Assembly: GCF_035989285.1 (NCBI RefSeq)
Contig: NZ_CP108513.1
Span: 10,478,001-10,542,000 of the forward strand
Length of the DNA: 64,000 nucleotides
Reading direction: 5' to 3'
Source: Streptomyces sp. NBC_01235
Lineage (GTDB): Bacteria; Actinomycetota; Actinomycetes; Streptomycetales; Streptomycetaceae
A program made the translations under genes and the position numbers. Below are positions 17,452 to 25,386 of this stretch, one piece after another. Below the pieces are notes generated by a model, which had not been told where the DNA came from, searched no databases, and worked only from the letters and a program-made list of their open reading frames with translations. Each line of letters starts with the position of its first letter. The first letter of the stretch is position 1.

Positions 17452-18406
17452 GCCCACCCCTCGATGCCGTTGCGTCGCCCTACACCTCACCGACGCGGTC
17501 GGCCGCGCAAAATGTTTCATGTCCTGTCCCGGGCAGGTGGGGGCTTGGCGGGTTCTGGCCTGCGGTGCCGTCCGTGGTGCCCCGACGCGGCCGGGACGGC
17601 GGGAGTCGAAAGCGTCTCGGCCAAGTGGCGGGCAGTTGCCTGCGGGACTGGCCCGGTCCGCCTGCTGACGGCTCAAGGGCCCGCGAGGGACGCCCGCGCC
17701 GTGGAAGAGGTCTTCAGGGCGGCGCGGCGGGATCAGCTTGCGGCAGTCGGCGTATCGCGCTCCGCCTCCGGCCGGGCCCTCGTACACGCCGTCCTCAGCC
17801 GACTCGACCCGGACCGACGCCACACCGACTGAGCCGGTCTTGTTTCGGGCGCGTACGGCACAGACAGCGCCGCGTCGTCGCCGCTGTCCCTCGGTCACCA
17901 CCGACAACGAACGGGCCCTGGTCGAGGGACTGTTGCCGTCGCCCGCTCGCGAGACCCCACCGGCGGCCGTCCGCAAGCACCCCCGGCGCGGAAACGTCGA
18001 CGCGACGCGCCATGTTGTGGACTCCGGCCGCAAATGATGGTCCACCCTGATCGACTTCCAGAGCCAAGGCCGCCGAAACCGTCGGGAGGAACTCGCACGG
18101 CTACGACGCGGGCGAAAGGACCAACGGTTGTCAGCGGCACCTTGGGGCCGACACGCGCGGCCTGCCGCCGCCGGTCATGGTCACCCTGCCTCGCTCAGCG
18201 ATCGCGACGCGGCCAGGGAAGTCCTCTTCGCCCACGGGAGTCGGCCGCGACCGCCTCCCACGGATCGTGCCGTGGTCCGGCCATGTGGCGCGGGTGGACC
18301 ACGGCGAGGAGTCCCACGCTCGGCAGCGTCGGCCGTCCCGGTCGTCAGGAGCGCGTGACCGAGGCCCGACTCGCGCGGAGTCGGCCCAGGTCACGTCACC
18401 CGCCCG
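17452..18406. other. Long intergenic stretch without a supported gene
   Basis: Nearly 1 kb. Open frames on both strands are Arg/Pro/Ala-rich with no recognisable domain, start context or conserved motif. A frame ending near 17832 (RDARAVEEVFRAARRDQLAA) has the most protein-like composition but matches nothing I know. It may contain decayed genes, since remnants are frequent in this part of the window. Confidence 0.4.
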
Positions 18407-19375
18407 TCAGACCGTGAGGACGATCTTGCCCCGGGGGTGACCCTTCTCCAGGTGACGGATTGCGGCGGGTGCTTCGGCGAGGGGGTAGGTGCGGTCGACG
18501 GGGGGTGTGATCCTGCCGTCTTCCGCGAGGTCCTTGAGTGTCAGGAGGTCCTCGCCGCGAGGGAGGGACATGAGGCTGCGGAGGTTCTGGGCGATGAACG
18601 GGGAGAGCAGGCCGGCCCGGAGGCCGCGGCTCATACCGCCGAAGAAGGCGCTCCCGCCCTCGCCGCCGACGATGACGAGGGTGCCGCGCGGTGTGAGAGC
18701 GCGACGCAGGAGGGGCAGGGGGCGGAGGCCGGCGTTGTCGACGATGACGTCGTAGCGGTGGGGGCCGTCCGTGATGTCCTCGCGCGTGTAGTCGATGACG
18801 TGGGCGGCACCCTGGGAGCGGACGAAGTCCCCGCCTGTGGGGCCGCAGACGCCGGTGACCTCGGCGCCGTACATCGTGGCGAGCTGGACGGTGAGGGAAC
18901 CGACGCCGCCGGAGGCGCCGATGACGAGAACCTTCTGGCCCGGCCGGGGGCGGGCCTTGCCGCTCAGGGCCTGGAGGGCGGTCATGCCCGAGACCGGGAG
19001 GGCGGCGGCCTGTACGAAGGAGAGGTTCGCCGGCTTGAGCGCGAGCCTTGCGGCCTTGGCGCAGGCGTACTCGGCGAACGAGCCGTCGCAGTTGCCGAAG
19101 ACCTCGTCACCCGGCTTGAAGTCGGTCACCTTCGCGCCGACGGCCTCCACCCGTCCGGCGCCGTCCCAGCCCCGGACAGGGTTTCTGGGCTTACGGAGTC
19201 CCAGGACGACGCGGGCCACATGGGGCCGTCCCGTCATGAGGTGCCACACACCCGGGTCGACACCGGCGGCACGCACTTCGACGAGCACTTCGTCGTCGCG
19301 AGGTACGGGGCGGTCGATGTCGCGCAGTTCCAGGAGGTCGGTGGGTCCGTAGGCATCCTGGACGATCGCCTTCAT
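18407..19375 (-). CDS. NAD(P)-dependent medium-chain alcohol dehydrogenase / quinone oxidoreductase
   Basis: A 322-residue cytoplasmic oxidoreductase of the zinc-independent MDR branch. It starts MKAIVQDAYGPTDLLELRDI and carries GWDGAGRVEAVG, the coenzyme motif GASGGVGSLTVQLA near residue 150, and the C-terminal YPLAEAPAAIRHLEKGHPRGKIVL. The structural-zinc cysteine cluster is absent, as usual for the quinone-oxidoreductase type. The ATG at 19375 is chosen because it begins the conserved first strand; a 24-residue upstream extension is non-conserved. Flanked by gene-free or degenerate sequence, it appears monocistronic. Confidence 0.88.
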   Translation of the reverse strand: MKAIVQDAYGPTDLLELRDIDRPVPRDDEVLVEVRAAGVDPGVWHLMTGRPHVARVVLGLRKPRNPVRGWDGAGRVEAVGAKVTDFKPGDEVFGNCDGSFAEYACAKAARLALKPANLSFVQAAALPVSGMTALQALSGKARPRPGQKVLVIGASGGVGSLTVQLATMYGAEVTGVCGPTGGDFVRSQGAAHVIDYTREDITDGPHRYDVIVDNAGLRPLPLLRRALTPRGTLVIVGGEGGSAFFGGMSRGLRAGLLSPFIAQNLRSLMSLPRGEDLLTLKDLAEDGRITPPVDRTYPLAEAPAAIRHLEKGHPRGKIVLTV

Positions 19376-19636
19376 GGCGGGGCTCCTCTTCGCGGTCGCC
19401 GACACCGAGTGTCCCGGTTGCACCGAGCATCTCGATGATTCGGACACCCGACGAGCCCCCGGAGGATGATCTTGGGATGGGGGTCGATGTAGTTTCCGTA
19501 CGCCCGACGGCCTACCTCGTGGGAGCCGGTGACCTGGGGATCGAGCATCGACGGAGGGGGTGAGACACCGACGGCGTCAGGGACATGGAGCAGTGGTTCG
19601 CCTGGGCCGACCGGCTGGTGGCCCAGAAGATCGGTC

Positions 19637-19860
19637 GCCGACGAGGGTGTGCCGGTGCGGGAGATCGCCGAGGTCATCGGCAGGCGCCTGGACCTGCCGG
19701 TGGTGAGCGTGCCGCAGAAGCCCGACCCCGGCAGCTTGCCCTCCTACGACGACGCCGTCCTGGTCCGCACCAGCCCGTACATCCGCGCCGCCCGGCCCGA
19801 CGGCGCACCGATCTACGTGAGGCAGCGCTCGACGAGGCGGCGGCGCCCTTCAACGGACAA
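19637..19860 (+). pseudogene. Extended-SDR/epimerase C-terminal fragment and joined remnant
   Basis: About 25 codons read DEGVPVREIAEVIGRRLDLP and VVSVP, a pattern from the C-terminal region of NAD-dependent epimerase-type SDRs. Directly after it a different reading, YDDAVLVRTSPYIRAARPDG, continues and then needs a frame change near 19824 to proceed as ALDEAAAPFNG. No start codon, Rossmann motif or active site is present. It is interpreted as two fused gene fragments. The rest of 19376-19886 holds nothing assignable. Confidence 0.45.
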
Positions 19861-19886
19861 CGGTGCGTTGCGGTGAGGCACGTGGC

Positions 19887-21305
19887 TCACCGCGCTTGTG
19901 GGGAGGCGGGGCCCGTGGTGGCCTCCTCCGGCCGTGATACCTGGGCGACGAGGAAGAGCAGTACGCCACAGGTGGCGACCAGGATCCAGCCCGGGCGGGA
20001 CGCGTGTGCGAGCCCCGTCGGGCTGGTGGCCGTGACCAGGCCGCCGGCGAGAGCGATGCCGAGGGCGGAGCCAAGTTGCCGTGCGGTGGAGGTGATCGCC
20101 CCGGCCACGCCGGCACGGGCGGGTGGCAGTCCATTGACCGCGGTGTTGGTGATCGGGGCGTTGGCGAAGCCGAACCCGATGCCGATGAGCGAGTACGCGG
20201 CCAGAAGCAGGAGCACGCTCGTGGTCGGGGTGAGCCGAACCATGCAGAGCCCGCCGACCGTGATGAAACCGCCGGCAAGGAGCAGCGGCAGCCGCGGTCC
20301 CGTGCGGCCGACCATGCGGCCGGACCAGGGGGCGCAGACGGTCGCCCCGACGGCCAGGGGCAAGGTCGCCACGCCGGCGGCCAGCGGCGTCCATTCCCGG
20401 GTGTGCTGCAGGTAGAGGGTGTTCAGCAGCAGCGTCATGCTCAGGGCGACGAAGACCGCCACCGCGCCCACGACGGCACCGCTGAAGACCGGGCGCCCGA
20501 AGAGCCGCAGATCCATCAGCGGCTCACGTCGGCGGGACTCGACCCACACGAATCCGGCTGTCGCCACGGCAGCCCACGCGTATCCCGCCAGCGCCGCAGA
20601 CGACGTCCAGCCGATGCGCGGCCCTTCGATCAGGACGCCGACCACGACAGCGAGGACCATGGTCAGCAGGAGCTGGCCGGGCAGGTCGAGCCGCCGGGCC
20701 CGCTGTGCCCGGGACTCCGGCACGAACACCGTACTGAGCAGCAGAGCGGCCGCGATGACCGGTGCGTTGATCCAGAACAGCGCCCGCCAGCCGAGCCCCG
20801 CGAGCAGCGCGCCGCCCGTGACGGGACCGGCGGCCATGCTCAGCCCGAACACCGACGCCCAGATGCCGATCGCCTGCGCCCGTTCCTTCGGGTCCGGCAT
20901 CGCGTTCACCACGATCGCGAGCGCCACGGGGCTGAGCATCGAGGCGCCGATGCCCTGCAGGGCGCGGGCCGCGACGAGCACGCCCGCCGACGGGGCGAGC
21001 GCGCAGACCAGCGAGGCCGCGCCGAACACGGCCAGCCCGCACTGGAACACCCGGCGGCGTCCGAAGCGATCCGCCAGTGCGCCGGAGGAGATCAGGAGAC
21101 TGGCCAGGACGAGGGTGTAGGCGTCCACGATCCATTCGAGACCGCGCGTGTCGACATCCAGGCCGCGCCCGATGGCCGGCAGACCCACATTGACGATGGT
21201 GGTGTCCAGGCCCACCAGGAACATGCTCAGGCAGCAGACGGCCAGTACCGTCCAGCGCCTGCGCGCACTCAGCATGGGCTGAACAGGGTGAGTCGTCGCG
21301 GTCAA
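19887..21305 (-). CDS. MFS transporter, DHA2 (14-helix drug exporter) family
   Basis: An integral-membrane proton-coupled exporter of about 472 residues. It shows the DHA2 signature after helix 1 (FLVGLDTTIVNVGLPAIGR), WIVDAYTLVLASLLISSGAL, the ADRFGRRRVF loop motif between helices 2 and 3, and motif C (GPVTGGALLAG). A TTG at 21305 lies just after AGAGGTGG; an ATG at 21275 would shorten the protein by 10 residues. It is divergent from the XRE-cupin regulator and shares its intergenic palindrome, so that regulator probably controls it. A drug or metabolite is the likely substrate. Confidence 0.88.
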   Translation of the reverse strand: MTATTHPVQPMLSARRRWTVLAVCCLSMFLVGLDTTIVNVGLPAIGRGLDVDTRGLEWIVDAYTLVLASLLISSGALADRFGRRRVFQCGLAVFGAASLVCALAPSAGVLVAARALQGIGASMLSPVALAIVVNAMPDPKERAQAIGIWASVFGLSMAAGPVTGGALLAGLGWRALFWINAPVIAAALLLSTVFVPESRAQRARRLDLPGQLLLTMVLAVVVGVLIEGPRIGWTSSAALAGYAWAAVATAGFVWVESRRREPLMDLRLFGRPVFSGAVVGAVAVFVALSMTLLLNTLYLQHTREWTPLAAGVATLPLAVGATVCAPWSGRMVGRTGPRLPLLLAGGFITVGGLCMVRLTPTTSVLLLLAAYSLIGIGFGFANAPITNTAVNGLPPARAGVAGAITSTARQLGSALGIALAGGLVTATSPTGLAHASRPGWILVATCGVLLFLVAQVSRPEEATTGPASPQAR

Positions 21306-21374
21306 GGTCCACCTCTCACGTCCGGGAACACTGCCCGGCAAGGATCGGACCGGACGACGACCACAGCCCATCAA

Positions 21375-21393
21375 TTTTGCGAACACTGCAAAA
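21375..21393. promoter_or_regulatory. Palindromic operator between the MFS and XRE-cupin genes
   Basis: An inverted repeat TTTTGC, 7-bp spacer, GCAAAA lies 8 bp before the regulator start and about 70 bp before the transporter start. In an otherwise very GC-rich context this AT-rich symmetric site stands out. A binding site for the divergently encoded HTH protein, with autoregulation, is inferred. Confidence 0.65.
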
Positions 21394-21401
21394 CTGGATC
21401 C

Positions 21402-22037
21402 ATGAACACAGGATCCAAGGACGCGGAGCTGGAGCAGATTCTCGACGGCATCGGGCCCCGGCTGCGCAGGCTGCGCCGGGACCGGGGACTCACGCTCGAG
21501 GCACTCGCAGCCACGACCGGGATGTCCGTCAGCACACTGTCCCGGGTGGAATCGGGCAAGCGGCGCCCGACTCTGGACCTCCTCATCCCGCTGGCACGGG
21601 CGCACCACGTCGCACTCGACCAACTGGTGGCGGCGCCGGCCAGCGGTGACCCTCGGGTGCACCTCCGGCCCGTGCACAAGGAGCGCGGCAGCGTCCTCGT
21701 GCCCCTGACGCAGTACCCGGGCCGAGTCCAGGTCTTCAAGCAGGTACTGGCACCCCGCCGGCCGGAACTGGTCACCCACGAGGGCTACGAATGGCTCTAC
21801 GTCCTCGCCGGTCGGCTACGTCTCGTCCTCGGGGCGCAGGACTTCACGCTGCGGCCCGGCGAAGTGGCCGAGTTCGACACCACCGAGCCCCACTGGTTCG
21901 GCCCCGCGGACACGAGCACCGTGGAGATCCTGCACCTGTTCGGTCCACGAGGAGACCAAGCCATCGTCCGCGCCAGACCGTCCACAACCGATCCCGCCCC
22001 GCCGACCGCCCCGAACCCACCGTCAACAACGTCATGA
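21402..22037 (+). CDS. XRE family regulator with C-terminal cupin sensor domain
   Basis: A 211-residue regulator. Residues 18-72 are an XRE/Cro-type helix-turn-helix (LRRLRRDRGLTLEALAATTG, SVSTLSRVESGKRRPTLDLL). Residues 110-185 are a cupin barrel with HEGYEWLYVLAGRLRLVLG and an RPGEVAEFDTTEPHWF strand. This HTH_3-cupin_2 layout is typical of small-molecule-sensing repressors. The ATG at 21402 directly follows the operator-like palindrome. The probable target is the divergent MFS exporter. Confidence 0.9.
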   Translation: MNTGSKDAELEQILDGIGPRLRRLRRDRGLTLEALAATTGMSVSTLSRVESGKRRPTLDLLIPLARAHHVALDQLVAAPASGDPRVHLRPVHKERGSVLVPLTQYPGRVQVFKQVLAPRRPELVTHEGYEWLYVLAGRLRLVLGAQDFTLRPGEVAEFDTTEPHWFGPADTSTVEILHLFGPRGDQAIVRARPSTTDPAPPTAPNPPSTTS

Positions 22038-22047
22038 CCCGCAACAT

Positions 22048-22902
22048 CTAGACGGCATGATCCGCGGCGGTGTGTTCGAGGATCGCCGGGACGATCGTCG
22101 CCCAGTCGGCTCGTCCGACCCCGTGGCCGGCGTCCCGCAGAACCAATAGCGTGCCGTCGGGGATCTGTTCTGCGAGTGCCTCACCATGCGCGAGCGGGAA
22201 CATCGGATCGGCGGCCCCGTGGATCACCAGCGTGGGCACGGCGATCGAGGACAGGGGCGCCTGTGAGAGTTCGCCCTCCGGCAGTACGTCGTGGTTGGGG
22301 GCCGCGGCGAAGTCGTGCGCGCGCCCGACGTCGCGACGGACGAGGCTACGGGCGGCAGCCTCATCGAACGGGCGTCGGCTCCCGGAGAGCATGCGCGCGT
22401 AGGCGGCCACGTAATCGATCACCGACTCGGCGTCCGACCAATCACCATGTGCGGATGAGACGAACCGCGTGAACTCCTCCGTCGGCGGAGGAAGCTCGCG
22501 GTCGCCGGGTACAGCGGGGGACGTGCTGATCAGGACGAGCGAGAGGACGCGATCGGCGTGGTCGAGCGCGAGCAGTTGCGCGAAAGCCCCTCCGGCCGAG
22601 ACGCCTACGACGTGCGCGGCTGGGATCTCATAGGCGTCGAGCACGCGGGCGGCGTCACCGACCAGGTCCGATGCGGTGTACCCGGGACGGCCCGGCTCGT
22701 AGGTGACCGATCGGCCGGTGTCGCGGTGGTCGTAACGGATCACGAACCGCCCGCTCCCGGCGAGCATCCGGCAAAAGCCCTCCTCCCACCAGAGCATCGA
22801 AGCCCCGGTGCCCATGATGAGCAGGATGGGCGGATCCGACGGGTCGCCGAAGGACTCGGTGCACAGCTCGATGCCGTCCGCCTCAATCACACACTCGGCC
22901 AT
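22048..22902 (-). CDS. Alpha/beta hydrolase
   Basis: A 284-residue cytoplasmic hydrolase. It reads MAECVIEADGIELCTESFG, LLIMGTGASMLWW (oxyanion region), the nucleophile elbow GVSAGG near residue 100, an acid in GAADPMF and the catalytic histidine in DAGHGVGRAD. The overall pattern matches the aclacinomycin-methylesterase / haloalkane-dehalogenase-like branch (RYDHRDTGRS), whose members act on esters or lactones; the substrate here cannot be deduced. An A/G-rich ribosome binding site (GGAAAG) precedes the ATG. It converges on the XRE-cupin gene with 10 bp between them. Confidence 0.87.
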   Translation of the reverse strand: MAECVIEADGIELCTESFGDPSDPPILLIMGTGASMLWWEEGFCRMLAGSGRFVIRYDHRDTGRSVTYEPGRPGYTASDLVGDAARVLDAYEIPAAHVVGVSAGGAFAQLLALDHADRVLSLVLISTSPAVPGDRELPPPTEEFTRFVSSAHGDWSDAESVIDYVAAYARMLSGSRRPFDEAAARSLVRRDVGRAHDFAAAPNHDVLPEGELSQAPLSSIAVPTLVIHGAADPMFPLAHGEALAEQIPDGTLLVLRDAGHGVGRADWATIVPAILEHTAADHAV

Positions 22903-23072
22903 CGCTGCCTTCCTTTCCTGACCGATTGTGCCTGTGCGTCGAGGCTTCGGTCAGGCGCAAGCCCGGTCGAAGAGTTCGTGTTGCCGCTCCTGCGGTGACC
23001 GGGACGCGAGAGCGCGGAAGCTGCCGACGCGTCCCGACGGCACGCAGGACCGCGGAATGTCAGGGCGGTTGA

Positions 23073-23282
23073 CCGGTCAAGGCGCCGGCGCTGCCCGCCG
23101 GGCGCGCCCCGGGTGCCCGGCGGGCGGAGCGGGCCGTGGCCCACCTCCTGCCCGGTGCCGGGGAAGAGGTGAGCGCTCCGGCCCTGGCCGAGGCGGTGAC
23201 CCGGCTCGTTCCCGAGGCCGAGCAGCGAATGCCGTCGGGCCCGGCGCGGGCGGAGGCCCTCGACACCATCAGCGTTTGGTGA
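23073..23282 (+). other. Unassigned C-terminal open frame, likely gene remnant
   Basis: A 69-codon frame without a convincing start, entered from a stop at 23070. It reads ARRAERAVAHLLPGAGEEVS, APALAEAVTRLVPEAEQRMP and ends LDTISVW. The amphipathic, non-Arg/Pro-biased composition suggests true coding ancestry, but I recognise no family. Its end overlaps the 3' end of the opposing expansin-like gene by 14 bp. It is most likely a truncated gene. The remaining part of 22903-23268 holds nothing else. Confidence 0.3.
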
Positions 23283-23943
23283 ACTGGGCCCGGCCGGGTT
23301 GGTCGACGTTCGGCGTGATGGTGATGCCGGTGTCGGTGAGCGTCTCACCGTAGACGTCGGTGATACGGATGTCGGAACCGCAGCCGGTGCCGTTCTCCGA
23401 GACGAAGTAGTTGTACTCGTAGCGCGGCAGTTGGCGCCAGGTGGAGCCGGTGCGGACTTCCAGGGTCGCGACTAGATTGCGGTGGTTGCGCACCTGGATG
23501 CCGCACCACCACTGCGAGGAGCCGTCCTTGTAGCGGTAGGCGACGGGGCCGCCGATGTCCGGGCTGACGAGCTGCCAGGTGATCGGTACCCGGCCCGCCA
23601 CGGGGTCGGCGATCCGGGCGAAGGCACGTTCACCGAGGTCGATGTCCCCGGGTTTGCACTCCGGGCAGCGGTCGACGATCTTCACGGTGATCTCACCGCG
23701 GGGGCCCTTGACGTGGAGAAAAGCCCCGCACATCCGGGAGTTGTCGTAGTCGGTGTGGTTGAGGGCAGCGATGCCGATGTCGCTGGTGGCGTCGTACAGG
23801 CAGTTTCCGACGCCGGTCGCGCCGTAGAACGTGCCCTCGCCCGGGTAGGTGACGCCGGGCTGGACGCCGGCGTGCGCCGGTGATGCCGTCGCGCACAGGA
23901 GGGCCGTGGCTGCGGCCAGGAGAACGAGGGGTCTGCTGCGCAT
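23269..23943 (-). CDS. Secreted expansin-like protein (RlpA/EXLX1 type)
   Basis: A 224-residue secreted protein. The ATG at 23943 has AAAGG upstream and opens a signal peptide (MRSRPLVLLAAATALLCATA, cleavage after AHA near 26). Domain 1 is a double-psi beta-barrel: GEGTFYGATGVGNCLYDA, then IVDRCPECKPGDIDL, which holds the Asp and Cys residues typical of bacterial expansins. Domain 2 is a CBM63-like beta sandwich (QWWCGIQVRNHRNLVATLEV). The length fits EXLX1-type proteins, which loosen cellulose and pectin networks without hydrolysis. It fits the plant cell-wall gene block that follows. Confidence 0.85.
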   Translation of the reverse strand: MRSRPLVLLAAATALLCATASPAHAGVQPGVTYPGEGTFYGATGVGNCLYDATSDIGIAALNHTDYDNSRMCGAFLHVKGPRGEITVKIVDRCPECKPGDIDLGERAFARIADPVAGRVPITWQLVSPDIGGPVAYRYKDGSSQWWCGIQVRNHRNLVATLEVRTGSTWRQLPRYEYNYFVSENGTGCGSDIRITDVYGETLTDTGITITPNVDQPGRAQFTKR

Positions 23944-24015
23944 GCGGGTGCCTTTCGCGAACGGAGGGCGGGCCGGTGCCCGGAGCGCTCGCGCCCCGGG
24001 CACCAGCCCTCCGGA

Positions 24016-24675
24016 TCACAGACCGTCGCGCACCATGGCGGCGACGATCCGGACGTGGCGGTCGGCCGCCGTGCTCGAGAACTCGTTCTCGTAGTTCAGG
24101 CCGTACGGCCAGAAGTGGCCACCGCCCGTGGACAGTTTGGCCGTGCTCGAACCGTCGAACTGCTTGACCAGTGCCGTGGCCTGCGAGCCCGTCCAGGTGC
24201 CGCTGCCGGCGAGGGAGGACCAGCGCGAGCTCGTCCCCACGCCGATGGTGTGGGCGATCTCGTGCAACGCGGTCCGCTCGGTCATGTAACCGCGGTTGCC
24301 GAAGCGGATGGTTCCGTTGATGTTGCCGTCGGCGGTGGGCACACCCGGGTCGTAGCGGACGGTGATCGCCCTGCCCAGGTCGCTGAGGTTGTTGTAGCGG
24401 GCGACCGCGGCGTTCATGGCCTTGGTGATGAGGTCGTAGGCCGTGCGCTGGTCCGCGGTGGGGTTGCTCGCCCGTTCGAGAGTCCAGGCGATGTCGGCCG
24501 CCGCCACCCGTTCCTGGGACGCCGGCGCGGTCTGCGGGGTGGCCTGCGCGACGCCGGGACCGACCAGGACGGCGGCTGTCAGTGCGACGACGACCGCCTT
24601 CTTGCGCCGGGGTTTGGGTGTGCGCCGGGGTATGGGTGTGCGCCGATTGGTCGTCGGGGCTCGTCGTGCACTCAT
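24016..24675 (-). CDS. Secreted zinc metalloprotease-like protein (HEIAHTIG motif)
   Basis: A 219-residue protein. The ATG at 24675 has AGGAGG upstream. A very basic N-region rich in Arg and Thr precedes a hydrophobic signal (KAVVVALTAAVLVGPGVAQA). The mature domain contains TALHEIAHTIGVGTS, the HExxHxxG zinc-site signature of metzincin-like proteases. Such domains occur in Streptomyces proteins carrying a ricin-type lectin; here no lectin is attached, so it is the catalytic domain alone. Two neighbouring genes on this strand are also secreted plant-wall factors. Hydrolase activity is inferred from the motif only. Confidence 0.75.
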   Translation of the reverse strand: MSARRAPTTNRRTPIPRRTPKPRRKKAVVVALTAAVLVGPGVAQATPQTAPASQERVAAADIAWTLERASNPTADQRTAYDLITKAMNAAVARYNNLSDLGRAITVRYDPGVPTADGNINGTIRFGNRGYMTERTALHEIAHTIGVGTSSRWSSLAGSGTWTGSQATALVKQFDGSSTAKLSTGGGHFWPYGLNYENEFSSTAADRHVRIVAAMVRDGL

Positions 24676-24801
24676 TGAGGGGTCCTCCTGTGGGGGTGAC
24701 CGTCGTGTGTGGGGACGACGGCTGATCAGTCCGTCCGCTGAGGATGCGGGCGGATCGACAGTGGTCGTGTGGCGGTGGCGAGGGTGCAGGGGGACGGCCG
24801 T

Positions 24802-25122
24802 TCAGGTGCCGATCTTCCCGACTCCCGCCCCGGAGAGTAGGAGGGAGGGCACGTCGGTCGCGGGGGCCGGCGTGTACGAGCAGGAGGTGTGGTAGGTGCG
24901 CGGCTCGGTCACGGTGCCGTTGGTCTCGCACGGGCCGCCCGCTCCGCCGGTGGTGCCGTTCCGGCCGAGCGCGTCGACTGCGGCGAAACCGGTGGGAGAC
25001 GTCTGCGCCAGTGGTGCCGGCGTCTTCTCGGCGGCGGTTTTGGTCTGCGTCGGCGCCGCGCCGAGCAACGGGGCGAGCGTGAGAGCGGGAAGGCCGCGTG
25101 CGGCGCGCGGCGGCGACCTCAT
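24802..25122 (-). pseudogene. Pectate lyase with internal deletion (N- and C-terminal ends fused in frame)
   Basis: A 106-residue open frame with a strong ribosome binding site (GGGAGGAA) and ATG at 25122. The N-terminus has a weak signal and PTGFAAVDALGRNGTTGGAGG, the entry sequence of PL1 pectate lyases. It then jumps to SYTPAPATDVPSLLLSGAGVGKIG, the usual final strand and tail of the same family. The roughly 250-residue beta-helix with the calcium and catalytic Arg/Lys residues is missing, so it cannot be an active lyase. The frame is still open, and the palindrome at 25196 remains upstream. The call rests on recognition of both ends. Confidence 0.6.
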
Positions 25123-25195
25123 GCGGTTCCTCCCGCGGCGAGTTGGGCGGAGCTTGTTCGGTCGTGCGAACACCGGGGCGAACGAACCCAACAGA

Positions 25196-25211
25196 GGGAA
25201 AGCGCTTTCCC
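25196..25211. promoter_or_regulatory. Perfect 16-bp palindrome, LacI-type operator candidate
   Basis: GGGAAAGCGCTTTCCC is a perfect palindrome with a central CG, the hallmark of LacI-family operators. It lies between the pectate lyase remnant (start 25122, minus) and the GH30 gene (start 25387, plus), 73 bp from the former. It differs from the AACGTT-centred sites near 31.5 and 32.7 kb, so a regulator other than the LacI at 31.6 kb may bind it. Confidence 0.65.
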
Positions 25212-25386
25212 GAGTGTCCCGGAGGGTAGTGAGATGCCTTGAGCATGTCAATGAAGTCGTCGAACCCTCAGGTGTGCCCCCAACTCGCCTGCCATCTTGA
25301 CGAGTTCATTACCGTCCCCGAGCATGCCCTGAGCGCGATTCCTTCTGTTCGCTTCTGTTTGCCTCTGTGATGTGGAAGGGAGTGCC

